From contig JBANAY010000001.1 of assembly GCA_037952775.1 (NCBI GenBank), positions 2,976,001 through 3,040,000 on the forward strand: a stretch of DNA of 64,000 nt, in the 5' to 3' direction. Below are positions 1 through 12,100 of this stretch, piece by piece. Origin of the DNA: Clonostachys chloroleuca (Eukaryota; Ascomycota; Sordariomycetes; Hypocreales; Bionectriaceae). How positions within the stretch are numbered: position 1 is the first letter of the stretch; each line of letters opens with the position of its first letter. The position numbers were made by a program, and so were the translations under genes. Below the pieces are notes generated by a model. The model was not told where the DNA came from and did no database searches. It worked only from the letters and a program-made list of their open reading frames with translations.

Positions 1-515
1 ACGAGCCTGTGGCCGTCTAAACGGAGAACTCAACGCGCTGCTGATTAGATCCCCGGCATCTAACAGTTCGCAATTTTTATTCTAATGTATTTATTTTTTA
101 TCATTTCTTATTATCTTTGTTTTATTTTTTTTATTTACTTTACGAGATACGACCCAAAAACGGGAAAAAGGTTTGAACATCTGGTCGGCCAGGGTTGATT
201 TTGGGAGTTACATGGGCATTTATTGGCATTTGGCATAGCATTTCATCATTGGTTTGGATTTCTACAGTACATATAGTTTAGTTTTTAGTTGAGAATAACA
301 TTGGGTTCACTCCCTAAGATCATCGAATCATCCCTCTTGTACATGTGAAAGGTCAATATTATCAGCAGCCTCATGGTGTTGAGATGTCGGGCCTGGCATC
401 TTCTATTTGTTGTTTAACTTTATGCTCGAACTCTCTTACGCACCATTAGAAGACAGTGGATATGTAGGAACAGCAAGCTTTTATGTTTCTTTTTAAGATC
501 TATCAGATAGGTAGT
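1..515. other. Intergenic, 3' side of trpE
   Basis: No open frame or RNA gene could be supported here. The stretch is rich in T and A runs (about positions 75-140) and probably holds the 3' untranslated region of trpE, which ends at 516 on the minus strand. Confidence 0.5.
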
Positions 516-2306
516 CTAAGCCGACCGCTGCTGCTGAGCGTGATACAGCTGCTCCGCTGAAGTGATGCAATGCATGTTGGCCCCAAGCTTGTTAATCGTC
601 TCCATCCACTCTTCGTACTCGTCCGAGTCAAATACAATACCGCCGCCTAGACAAGAAAAAAGGGCACGAAATGTCAGTATTCGCCTGCATTTTATAGAGT
701 AAGAAAAGAGGGGGGAAGTGAAGAGCCTGCTCTTATAGAGTGACTCGCCCATGACTTGTGAACCACTTACCGGCCTGTAGATATGCCACGCCATCCTTGG
801 TGAGCATCGTCCTCAGCGCAATGCACGTGTCCATCGCGCCCTCTACCTCGGCGCCCTTCTCGTCCACGCCGTCGTAGCCAAAGTAGCCGACCGCTCCCGC
901 GTAGATGCCCCGCTTCTCGCCCTCGAGCTCGGCGATGAGCTCCATGGCTTTCACCTTGGGAGCGCCCGAGACGGTCCCCGCGGGGAAGATGGAGCGGAAG
1001 GCGTCGAAGCGGGTCTGCCCGGGACGGAGGACGCCCGACACCTGGGACACGAGGTGCTGGACGTGGCTGAACTTCTCGACGACCATGAGGCGGTCGACGC
1101 GGACGGTCAAGGGGTCGGCGACGCGGTTGACGTCGTTGCGGGCCAGGTCGACGAGCATGACGTGCTCGGCGCGGTCCTTGAGGGAGGAGCGGAGCTCGTC
1201 GGCGAGGCGCTGGTCGTCCTCCGGGGTGGCGCCGCGCTTCACCGTCCCCGCGATGGGGTGTGTGATGATCCGGCCCTCCTCGCTCTTTACGAGGAGCTCG
1301 GGCGAGGCGCCGACGAGCTGGAAGTCCTTGCAGTCGACGTAGAAGAGGTACGGCGAGGGGTTGACGGTGCGCAGGTGGCGGTAGATGTTGAAGGGGTGCA
1401 GGTTGGTCGGGCGGGCGAACCGCTGGCTCGGCACGGCCTGGATGATGTCTCCCGCCACGATGTGCTCCTTGAGCTTCGTGACGTGGGCCTCGTATCCATC
1501 GCGGCCAATGTTGGATGTGTATTCCTGGCCGAGCTGGATTGGTTCCTGTTTGGGGAGGACGACCTCTGGAGATTCGAGAACATCGACTAGTCTGTCAATT
1601 GTGCGGCCGGCCTCGGCGTATGCCTCCTCTAGTCCCTTGTCGTCCTGGTCCTCGGGCACCTGGACGTAGGAGATAACCTTGATGATGCCGTAAAACCTGT
1701 CGAAGGCGACAATGCTGTCGTACAGCATGAATAGTGACTCGGGCACCTTGAGCACATCCTTCATGGGACGAGCCGTCTTGGGCTCGAAATAGCGCACGCA
1801 GTCGTACCCGACATACCCGACAGCTCCTCCAGCCATGGGAGGGAGTTTCAGCCCAGGGACCTGCGCTACGACATACTCTGCCAGCTCCTTCTCCAGGCCG
1901 CGCAAGGGATCCGTCTCCTCGCCATATCCGGGACCGGTCGTCAAGATCTTCCGAGGGCCGGCGCCGACAAAGCTATAGCGTCCGAGCTGTTCGGTGGCTG
2001 CAGATTCGAAGAGGAAGGAGTAATTGTCGTCTTTCGAGGCGGCGCTCACCTTGAGGTACGCCGCGGAGGGGGTGATGAGATCGGAGGATATTTGGCGGTA
2101 TACGGGGACAAGGTTCGGTTGCCGTTTGCTGCTGGAACTGCGGGCAGTAGTTAAAACCTGCCGAACCGTGTCCAGGGACGGCACAATATCTCGCTATAAG
2201 AGCCAATGGTGAATTGAATTAGCACAATCATTCAACCGAAATCCGCTGCAGCGATCGCAGGCATGTGGTGACTCTTAAAGAAATAGATACCCACCCCGCT
2301 GGCCAT
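516..2306 (-). CDS. trpE: Anthranilate synthase component I
   Basis: Catalyses the first committed step of tryptophan synthesis, chorismate plus an amino donor to anthranilate, together with a glutamine amidotransferase subunit that is not in this window. Three exons read on the minus strand: 2295-2306 (12 nt, MASG), 771-2193 and 516-646, joined by GT-AG introns to give 521 residues. The start was chosen because the long frame has no ATG at its beginning (it opens at a GTG), and the short upstream exon with a GTGGGT donor restores an ATG. The chorismate-binding domain fills the C-terminal half, with HPIAGTVKRG, DLARND and GTVSGAPKVKAM visible, and the N-terminal domain carries the usual feedback-region layout. 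Several TGACTC words lie upstream, suggesting general amino-acid control. Identity is very secure; the 12-nt first exon is an inference. Confidence 0.95.
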
Positions 2307-2535
2307 GGCGCACAAACGACAGAATTCCCTCTCTAGCTCGGTATAACAGACGATACGGAGGGAATAGGAACAGCAAAGACGTCACACTGTTATCCGAATG
2401 GTAGACAGCAGGAAATTCCACGGACGAGTTCACCGAATTTAGTTATGACTGATTTACTGCTAACATTTGGCTGTAAGATTTACCAACGGTTGCTTGTAAG
2501 CCCCGCCGTTATCGGGCAGGGCTTATCAAACTCAG

Positions 2536-2624
2536 TGACTCTTCAATCGGCCCCATTGTCCCACCAGTCGAGTCATGGGGATATTGCACTGTCTCAGGCG
2601 AGATGCTCATTAATCGACTGACTC
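2536..2624. promoter_or_regulatory. Cluster of TGACTC amino-acid-control elements
   Basis: TGACTC occurs at 2536-2541 and 2619-2624, and on the opposite strand at 2570-2575, all 230-320 bp upstream of the trpE start. A fourth copy at 2269-2274 lies inside the first trpE intron. TGACTC is the core site for Gcn4/CPC1-type bZIP regulators of amino-acid biosynthesis in fungi. Placement upstream of a tryptophan gene makes the assignment plausible, but binding is inferred. Confidence 0.6.
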
Positions 2625-2747
2625 TTTCATGCTAGCTAGTCGGTATATCGCGGAAAGCCATCTAAGGGATATTGCAGCATCAGTGTTAGTCACATCGTGC
2701 CAGATCATCGTACCGGCGTGATCCCCCGCCTCCACCGTGGGGTCAGT

Positions 2748-3364
2748 TTAGCTTTCGATGCTCAACGCCTTGACTCCTACTGCTCGGCCACCCGACACAG
2801 AAATGATCCAATACTCTGCCCTGGTTGCATCCTTTGGTACGCGGTAGACTCTCACGTCGTTGCCCTCAGTAGCTTGTCGAACAGCCTCAATCACCTTTGT
2901 ATATCGTCCCTTCTTGTCCCAATCTAGAGGATCAAGAATCTCGATGTCTGCTGAGTTGGGGTCCCAATGATTTATGAGCTCTGCGAATTGAACTAGGTGC
3001 ACACCGTTAATATATGCACAGACAGAGCGGGTGGTAGGGACAGTGGAAGAAGAGGGAATCCATCCCCAGATGCGGGGATGCGGGTGGCTTCTTGGGTAGC
3101 CCGGACCTGTCGCACACTTCACGTACCTTCATCAGGCAACGAATCCTCCTTGACCTCTAAAGAAACGGCCTCAAAGGGCTCGTCAGCCTCGCTGACCATG
3201 AATGTGTCCTTGATAGCATCCTTGATCTCCTTGGGCACCTTGGCCCCAGTATCTGTCGCCTTGAACTGGAAGTGTCCCTTTGACTGCGTAGTCGCCTTTC
3301 CTCCACCTGAAACATCCTCGTTCGCCTTGTCCAAGAAGGACATGTAGTCGCTATCACTCGCCAT
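2748..3364 (-). CDS. NuiA-like (nuclease A inhibitor family) protein
   Basis: Two exons, 3127-3364 and 2748-2992, joined by a GTACGT...CTAG intron, give 160 residues starting MASDSDYMSFL. The second half resembles the bacterial nuclease A inhibitor fold: an early segment with MVSEADEPFEAV matches the family's SE-x-PFEV region, and the end (VRVYRV...YWIISVSGG) matches the family's VYRLGEVE...VYVIGETPAG region as I remember it. The inhibitory role in fungi is not established, so function should be read as fold-level only. The frame stays open upstream, and an in-frame ATG at 3592 would add 76 mostly basic, Arg-rich residues that look like a mitochondrial presequence. The shorter start is preferred because MASDSDYMSFL reads as a normal N terminus. 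The gene lies tail-to-head downstream of rpl3 on the same strand. Confidence 0.75.
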
Positions 3365-4092
3365 ACTTCGGATTTGGTGAAAGGCTGGCTGTTGAGGTGC
3401 GACTTGTGCCCGGCAATAGATAGGCGCAAATGTAGAGAGTGTTCGTTGGTGAGGGGCACGTATCGTGGTGTGCAATGATCGCGTGCGTGGAGAAGCTCGT
3501 CTGTAGAGAAGGGTATAGAAATCGGCTGGTCGTGGTTTACAAAGGCAGCGCGGCAGAACTGGTGATAGAGAACAGTGGAGTGAAGAAGGCATGACCAAGA
3601 AGTAGTAGCACTTTATGCGATTCCAGGCGTCACTGCATCGCTTATGCTGCAGAGGGGTGACGTCAAGATGCCAAGTTCCACTACCCACATTCAAACAGAT
3701 GAATTTCAAGGCTCTACGGGAGGAACTAACAATAAATTGGGCCAGTCAATGTGCAATCGATTTAGGATTTATGGTAGGGAAGTGGCTTTCTTTTTTCCAA
3801 CTACCTACTATCTATTCCAACGCGGAGCACCTATTTTTGAGCGAAGTGCTTGACCCCACAAGCACCATCATCACACTTCAATCGCTTAGTCGCAGTAAAC
3901 GGAGACGTGGGAGATATAAGGGACACGCAGCGGCATCTATGCAGGGAGGTTTTTTTTTTGTTTAAATTCATCAATCCCATCTAGCTGGTGCTTTTTTCAT
4001 TCATTCCATTATGAAACCTGACCCAGCCTAAAAGAAACAAACCCTTAGACACCGATGCAATGACCAAGATAAAAAGGAACGGCAGCACAAGC
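3365..4092. other. Intergenic between NuiA-like gene and rpl3
   Basis: Probably contains the promoter of the NuiA-like gene (and perhaps its alternative N-terminal coding extension up to 3592) and the 3' untranslated region of rpl3. A T10 run sits near 3950. No separate gene is supported. Confidence 0.4.
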
Positions 4093-5524
4093 TTATGCGC
4101 TGAGGTCCTTCTTGAGAGTACCCTGGACCTGCTTCTTCTCCGCAGGGGTCTGGAAAGCACCGTGACCGAACTCGGAGGAGGTGTCGATCCACTTGAGGTT
4201 GATCTTCTCCAGAGCACGGCGGGAAGTGTGGACGAACATGGACTTGCGGAGAGTCACGACTCTCTTCTTGACACCAGGGATAGAACCCTTGACCATGACG
4301 AAGTCGTTGTTGATCTCACCATAGCGGACGAAACCACCGAGACTGAAGCACTTGTTAGCGAATGGAGAGATATTGGAATTATACCATGGAAAAGGGGGAA
4401 CACATACGGAGTGATAGTCTTCTTGGTGACATCGACGGAGGTGGAGGCGTTGTCATCAGCATCGCCCTTGCCGATTCTGTAAACCTTGTGGTTCACAGAG
4501 GTACGGTGGTGGTAACCGTCCTGACCAGCACGGGCAACAGTCCACTGGACGTGGGAAGGATGCCAAGCACCGATACAAGCAACCTTACGGAGACCCTTGT
4601 GGGTCTTGCGAGGAAGCTTCTTGGTACCCCAGCGGGAGGTGACACCGCTGAAACCGTGACCCTTGGTGACGGCGATGACATCGATAACCTCGTCCTGCTC
4701 GAAGATGGTGTCGATAGAGACGGGCTTCTCGAAAAGCTCACGGCCGAAGTCGACCTTCTCGGCGATGGAACCACCGTTGAGCTGGATCTCCATAAGGTGG
4801 GCCTTCTTCTGCTTGAGAGGGGTCTTGCGGATCTGGGTGTGGGCGAGGACACGGACGACGGTGCAGTACTTCTTGATGCGCTCGAGCTCACGGGTGATGG
4901 AAGCACCACTGCTCTCGGAGTGCTTCTTGGCGTACTTGGTGAAAGCCTTCTTCTTGCTCTTGTACCAGTTCTTGTAGAAGCGGCGCTTGAGCTCATCGCC
5001 CAAGTGCTCAGCCCACACGGTGGTGAGGGATCGGAGACCACGGGGAGTCTCGATGTAGCCCACAAGACCAACAACGATCATCTAAGAGATGTTAGCCATA
5101 GGCACATAGCCAAGCGGGCTGCATTGTTCGTACAGGTGGAGTATCAACGATTGAAACAGCCTCGACAACCTCCTTCTTGTTGGCCTTGGCGCCGGGTCGG
5201 TCGAGGTCACGGACGATCGTGGTCATACCAGCCTTGTAGCCCATAGCGGCAGTCAGGTGGACGGGCTTCTTGGGGTCATCCTTGGGGAAGCTGAGTTGTT
5301 CAAATTGGTTAGATACTGTTTTCCGTCTCCCAGAAATATTGGTAGGTTTTCTTGTATTTGGTATTTCAAACTTACGACTTGACCTTTCCGCGATGGCGGG
5401 CAGCACGCTTTCGTGGCAGGTAAGCCAGAGAGCCGTGGCGGGGAGCCTCGTACTTACGGTGCTATCCAAATGTCAGCTTTATACATATCAATTGCCATTG
5501 AACGGACATTTTACTTACACTCAT
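4093..5524 (-). CDS. rpl3: 60S ribosomal protein L3 (uL3)
   Basis: Large-subunit ribosomal protein near the peptidyl-transferase centre. Five coding exons on the minus strand (5519-5524, 5376-5461, 5134-5290, 4408-5081, 4093-4342) give 390 residues, the usual length for eukaryotic L3. The first coding exon is only ATGAGT, followed by GTAAGT; the second starts [18 protein letters not shown]. Signature stretches include [33 protein letters not shown] (which holds the Trp-finger neighbourhood) and AWHPSHVQW. Codon choice is strongly biased, as expected for a highly expressed gene, and this creates a long antisense open frame that is not a gene. Identification is certain. Confidence 0.98.
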
Positions 5525-6109
5525 CTTGGGCTGTTGTTAGTGGTGAAGGTTAGTATGATGGGAGTGACAAAAAACCGTCGCTGAGTAGGAGTAGAAGAGG
5601 GTTTTAACAATTTGTGGGCGAAATTTTATTAACCGAGAACTGCACAAATTCGTGGTTGGCCCGTGCACGATCCAAGCCCCAAACGGCAAGGTTGTTCATT
5701 GCTGGCACACCAAAAATTTCGATTCGAGTTGTACCCTGGTTGTGGTCACGTGATTCGTCAACCACGCTTGCATTTGACGGATGACTAATCGGAAACATGC
5801 ACTACAACGGTACGAGAGCTAAGGCAAGGCTAGAAATCAAATTGAAATCCGTCTGGTATAGATTCATCATAGTTACACTGTTGAACGGCTATAAAGAAAT
5901 GTTGCCAAGACAGGGCGAGCATGATTTTGTAGCCAAAGTCATGGAGGGGAATTCGTTTCGTGCCTCTTCCATATGCGGCTCCGCATCCGAAAAGAGAAAC
6001 AAATCAATATAAGGACCAAACGTCCTTGGTGGTATACATAATAAAGCTGAGACCAAAACAATGAAATTTAAATTAGGAAACCAAAAGTCTCGGGAACCTA
6101 TTTTGGGGA
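5525..6109. other. Intergenic between rpl3 and ssn6
   Basis: Upstream region of rpl3 and 3' region of the Ssn6 gene, both on the minus strand. The stretch contains GTCACGTGA at about 5745, an E-box-like palindrome that could matter for rpl3, but nothing more can be claimed. Confidence 0.4.
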
Positions 6110-9100
6110 TTATTCAGTTTTCGGTGCAGGGCCCGGAGTCCCGTTAACAGCACCGTTTGTTGGTGTGGATGTTTTAGCATCTCCCGAAGCAGATCCGGGT
6201 CCAGATCCATTGGCCAGCACGGCCGTCTTCTTTTCATCATCTCCACTATCGTCGTAGTCATCGTTGATCTTAATGTCTCTTGCAGCCCGCTCCGGCTCAC
6301 TGGTAGGGGCTGCAGGACGAGAAGCTGCGGGCTGCTCGCCAGATGCCGCACGCTCATCCTTAGGAGCAGGGGGAGCATGGGGAGGCTTCTCAGAGCTAGG
6401 AGTAGAAACAGGTGCCGGGCCCTGTGGAATTGTTGGGTGGTGATTCTGCGGGCCGACAGAGTGGTTTTGCGAGTGGTGAGCAGCTTCACTGGGGTGATAA
6501 CCCTCGTTACGTGGCTCCTCGGGCCGTCTTGGCTCATCCGGGCGTCTCGCTTCAGAAGAGTTGCGACGGTAGGGGTCACGCTCGCGTGGAGGTGTTGAAG
6601 GTCGTCGATGACGCAAATCCTCGAGGCGAGCACGGTTCTCCTCGTTCGCCTGTTTCTTGACGGCCGATTCCTCCTCCCACTCCCGAACTCGCTTGGGGCC
6701 AGCAGAGCCTGGCCGCTCCTCGGTTCGCTGTGGGTGGCTCTCGGCCAAGGGGGCAGGGGGTGGATGAGCACTCTCAGGAGCACCTTGAGGCGGTGCCTCT
6801 GAGTGATGGTTGTAAGGAGGACCCGGTGGGTGTTGCGGGTAGGCTGTCTTAGGAGAAGGGATACGGTTCTCATGAGGCGGTCTACCGTCAGGGCGCGGGC
6901 TGTTGTTAGCCCGGAATGGTGTTGCACCGTTAGGTGCATTCACTCCATTCGAATGACCCGAGGGAGGAGCTGATGCCACTGAAGGGACTTGGCCACCCCA
7001 GTTAGGATTCGGGACACGGGCATCAGGGCCCAGAGCCGGACCTTGTGAGGGTGGTGGCTGCTGTTGCTGCGATGGAGGAGGCTGGGAATATTGATGGCTA
7101 GAAGGACCAGGTGACTGACCACGACGAGGTGGTGGTGCAGAGCGGCCGGGTTCAGGGAAAGCTGGTCGCATTTGCTGATCCTGTTGAGGAGTAGGCTGGC
7201 GTTGCAGAGGAGGCACAGCTCCACGGAAGCCATCACCACCACGGTTGTCATAAGGATTAGGAGGCTGAGGTGGTGGGTTGACGCCTGAAAGCCCCCGGGC
7301 CCAGCTGTCCCCGGCTCCTCCTTGCTGTTGATGATGCGGTCCGTTGCTGGGAGGCTGTTGAGCAGGTCCAGCCCAGGACGGTGCAACAGGGCCGACTGGC
7401 CCGGTGGTCTGGTAGGCTTGCGGATGCACATCGGCAGGTTGGGGAGCAGCTGGTGGGGGTCCGCCATTACTAGATCCAGATCGCAGAAGCTGCAGTCGGG
7501 CCTTAATGTGGGGGTTCGCAGGATCGAGCTCAGCAGCCCGCTGATAGGCATCCAGAGCATCTGTGATTTGATTATTGCAAGATTCATACTGGAATGTGTT
7601 AGCGAGATTGAGCAATCGGTTCATCTGGCTGAGAACATACCAATGTACCGAGGTCGTACCAAACCTCTGAGATGTAGGGATTCAGACGAATAGCGCGCGA
7701 GTATGCATCAAGTGCGTCACGGTACTGGTTGATCTGATAGTAGAGGACACCAATAGAACACCAGAAAGTTGGGTTCTTTCCGTCTCGGTAAACAGCCTGC
7801 TGGTAGGCTTCATAGGCTTTGGGATATTTCTGCTGTGACATGTAGCATCGGCCCAGCAGGTACCAACTTTGTGCGTCCTGATTGTCTTAGGGAATTGTCA
7901 GTATGTGCGCTCTACGCGCGGAAGTTGAGTGTTCACCATACCTGCTCCAACAGACTTCTCGAGGTACTGAATAGCACGCTCCTGAACATCAAATGCATTG
8001 CTTTGCTGATGATGCAACCATCCAAGCTGCTGCAAAACCTTGGCATGGTTGGGGGTGTTTTCCAAAACCCGGTTGTAGGCATTCTTGGCATTATCGAACT
8101 AAGACAGGCGTCAGCATCCAGCCAGAGAAAAAGATTTGATCGGAGAGGCAAAAATACATCTTTCTGTTGTTCATGAACATGTCCGATTTGAAACCAGATG
8201 TCGTCTTGCGACAATGGCGAAGGTGGTGAGGAGACAATGTATTTGAAGCACTATGTCCGATGTCAGTTCTGGAAGAGCTGGTAGCAAGGCGGATGGGTCA
8301 CCAACATCTAAACTCTGTGCGAACTTTGACTGTTGCTTGTAAATTATACCAAGGCGGAAGTATATTTCGTTCGCCTTTTCGAAATCGGGCTGGAACTGCA
8401 TGACTTGGCCGAACGCCTCTTCGGCATATTCAAAACTGCCATAACGGTCGTATAGTATACCAATTCCGTACCACAGCATTGGGTCCTGGAGCATGTTAGG
8501 CGCCCGGATAGCTTGAATTGGACAATCATCGACATACCTTGCAATCACGGAGATTTACTAGCGCCTGCTGGTAGGCATCGTAGGCCTTTTGCAAATTTTC
8601 CGTCATCAAGTAGCAGTGACCTGCATGGAAAATGTTAAATCATCGTTTTGCGAACCGGATGAACGCGCGTTTAACTCACCAAGATTTGCCCAAGCCTCTC
8701 CATTTGTCTGGTCGAGTTGCGTGATAGCCCTGAAGTATTCCAGCGCCTTGTCATACGCCTCGCGGCCCTTGAGCAGCATGCCGATGGCATTCATGGCTGG
8801 GATGGAGTTATTGTTGGCCCCTAGCGCACGCTCATAAGCGTGCATGGCCTCGTCTGGGACGCGTAGAAGCTCCGAACAGCTTCCTACGAACAGAGCATTA
8901 GCACGACTGTAGCCAGCGCAACGGTGGGAGAACCAGCCAGACTTACCGATCTGCAGCCATACAGCTTCATTTGCCGCTGCGATGGCATGACCTGACGATG
9001 GGAAGTGGCCGGCTTGCTGATGGGGATGTGGTGGTGGAGGAGGGGGCGCTTGGTGGCCTTGATGATGCCCTGGCTGCTGCTGTATTTGCATCATGGTGGG

Positions 9101-9121
9101 AGAGGGATGATGGTTGGCCAT
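6110..9121 (-). CDS. General transcriptional corepressor Ssn6/Cyc8 (TPR protein)
   Basis: Nuclear adaptor that, with a Tup1-type WD40 protein, links DNA-bound repressors to chromatin and Mediator. Eight exons on the minus strand (8947-9121, 8680-8883, 8538-8620, 8306-8485, 8158-8250, 7942-8098, 7641-7885, 6110-7588) join in frame to 871 residues. The N terminus is His/Gln/Pro-rich (MANHHPSP...). About ten tandem TPR units follow over roughly residues 50-400, with typical W-x-x-LG-x-x-Y and A...Y..A....P spacing (for example DPMLWYGIGILYDRYGSFEY). The last half is low-complexity, Pro/Gln/Ser-rich, then acidic near the end (NDDYDDSGDDEKK). Order and composition are those of Ssn6/Cyc8 (SsnF in Aspergillus). 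No frame problem was seen in any exon join. Confidence 0.95.
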
Positions 9122-12100
9122 GGCGCATCAAGCTCGATAACTTTGACGAGAACGGGACGGGCCAAAATTTGGGCAACTCGTAGACAGCTTGTGAAGCTCT
9201 GGTATAGGTATCTAAAGACTCCGGGATGTGGCTGATTCGATGGTTGAAGCGTTGAGCTGGGCGCGAGGGCCCAATGTGTGGCGGTCAGGTCTGGCGCGGA
9301 CGTGGAACAAAATAAAAGTCAAGGCGTGAAGCTGGCGCGGAACCGGGGGAAAACAGTGAAGTGAGTGTAAGGAAAGATATGGGGGCTGGGTACGAATGAT
9401 AAGTAATGGCGAGCGCGAGAGGGTAGGCCAATGTGGTTGAGGACTCGATCCCAATCTGCGCCAACTCCTTTGGATCCTATGGAGGTGAGAAGAAGCAGCT
9501 GGGGATCGGGAGAACGAAGGCGGCTCGAATGGATCGAACGAACAGAAGGGGGAACAGCGAAACTCTCCTTCAAACGAAAAAAGCGGGGCTCCAAACTCCC
9601 CCAACCCATCAACTCCGCTTTTTTTGGGAATGCAGGCAACATGGTCATGGCGGCTGTCGAGGCTTGCTCCCCTTGCAAGACAACACTGCACCAGGTACGG
9701 AGTACATACGCGCTAATCTGACCCCGGCTGCTGATGTCGGCAGGTGGGCAGGTACCCAAGTACCTCATGTTGGTCCAGCCCGGGCAAGGTCTACTCCGTA
9801 GTAGGTAAGGTAAGGACCTAACCTTAGGTGAGATGAAGGCGACCAGGCCGGCTCTATTTCCACTGACTCGGCTCGTAGCTGGGCCGGCGCCCTAGCAGCG
9901 CAGGGTCGCCGCGCAGTGCGTGCAGGCAGCGCACGCGAACGACCAGCACGCAAGCGCCGACGACGCCAGAGGGCACGGCGATACTTGCATCGCCGTTGGG
10001 CACATGAAGGTGGCCGACGGTTGCCCCAAGCCGAGGGCTGCCAATTGGGCTGAAGGATTCGATTTGTCAGGCATGAACCCCAACCACCAGCAGAGGCTGT
10101 GACTCGTGAGGTGTTCCTAGTGAGGTTCGGCCCTTGTCGCCTGTGATACCGTGCACGTATCCCTTTCTGAAAATGTGGATGTGCAGAAACACAGTACATA
10201 TCATGCACCCCACCGCCCCTCCCCCCAAAAGCGGCAGCTCTGGTCTGGTCCGCCAGGGCCGCCCGGTGAGCCAGCGTCAGTACCCTCCACCACCATTTTG
10301 GCATTCGCATCGGCATGCACACGCTGGGCGCACTGCATATACACCCACAATCACACCTCACCCATCACACATCCACACCCTCTGATGCTGTCCCCACTAC
10401 GTAATATTGCCAGTGTATTACCCTGGGCGGTGATACGCCACCACCCACCCTACAAGCGAGTCTTACATTAAGTTTTGCAATAAATATCCCGATGAGAATC
10501 TCGTGCTTGGTACTGGCTGCTATCGTGGTCGCCTGCCTGCTGGACTTTGCCCTCTGCTGCTCTGCTCGACGTCACGAGCTCAGTTGCAGGGAGCCACCAC
10601 CCAACGCCCATGTCCAGGGGCCGGGCTGTTTTCCGGCCGGGTTGTGCGCTGGCTCGGCCTCATGTCGCAAACCAACGCCCATATCTGATAACGTACTTGC
10701 TTGCTTTTTCGCCTCATAGCACGGACATACGTATCTCATCAGGCGACCAGACCAATGTCTTCATTGGCTGGGGGTAAGTTCAGCAGGCAATTTACCGTCT
10801 CGAGAGCGACATATATGATTGGCCCGAGCACACTTAAATTATCGAGGTCATAGCTTTGGCTGCCCTAAAAAAGGGCTCCTATCGATGCCAGCGAGACGTC
10901 AGAGTCCAATAATCGCCGGATAAATAATCCAAGGCTAATTTTGCAAAGGTAAACTCCCTGTTTCTTGGGTCTGCTCAGCTCACTCGCAGTGAGCTGGATC
11001 CATCTAACATCATCTGCCTTTTGAACTATGGAATTTAGCGGGAGTTGCGTCACCCGGTTTGCTGGCCAATGAACGGCTCGTGTGATCCCGGCTTGACTGC
11101 CGTCATTTAGCAACTCTAGTCGAGCTGGTTTGCACCTATGAATGCTGTCTACACGCACTTGGGGAACCAAATTACTTCCGCGTCCAGGCTTGCACGGTTC
11201 CCCCGTTTGCCCACACGCCCCGTCATCATCCCAACATGTGGCTATTGCCCCCGTACTAGCTCGATCCTCAAGGCAGATGCGTGCCTCTCTCCCTGAGTGC
11301 CCCCACCAACGCTTATGTTCAGCCCTGCCCCCTCCGATTTCTCCCACCCTAAACACTGCTTCTGCTGTGTGTTCCGGCGGCCGAGCGGAGATCGTATTGT
11401 GATGAGTGATAAACGAGCTCAGCTCCTGCTGCGCCAGATCAAAGTCCAATACTTGCCTCACTCATCTCGCTCGGGAATTACGCTGGCTGCCTATGTGTCT
11501 GGTTGGTTTGATGGCTTGGTAGTTACCACCTGTTTAAGCCTTCGATCCTAGCTCCGGCGTGTGCCCCCCAACAAATCAAACTACACTTCGACCGTTGCGC
11601 CTCCATGTCATTGATGAGCTAAACTTGGTGTTCTTTTCTTATTCTAGCATAATCCAACCATCCATTTGTCGGCCAAGGCGACCTAATGTGATCGTAACAG
11701 TTCGGCGACGCTGTGCAAATCGTGCTGCGATCTGACCATTAAAGGAGTTCTGACCCATGTAATGGGCAGGCAGAATTCCCGTCCGCTTGACTGGGTACCA
11801 TGGTACCTTAGCCCACCGCCATCGCTATAATCCTGGAGAAAATCCCCCTTCCCAGCGCCCACTCCCCCATCGGATAAACAAAGACCCCCAGAACTGCGCT
11901 TTGCTGCCTCATGTGGCCAAATTCGCGACACAGCCTTTGATCTTTGACTGGATCACCGAAATGGCCTCTCATGATCTGATATCGGTCTGTAAGGGGGTCG
12001 CATTCAAACAGCCCGGCACAGTGGTGAACGAGGGTGGCGCTGCTGCATGACAGGCAGCTCTGCCATCCGCTGCCCTTCCCGAGTTAAATCTGACATCCTG

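Noticed and set aside
1054..1590. 178-codon plus-strand frame over trpE
   Set aside because: Shadow of the trpE chorismate-binding domain; composition is an artefact of GC-rich third positions in the real gene.
4362..5246. 294-codon open frame on the plus strand over rpl3
   Set aside because: Antisense to a highly codon-biased ribosomal protein gene; the bias removes stop codons from the opposite strand. No domain or splice structure of its own.
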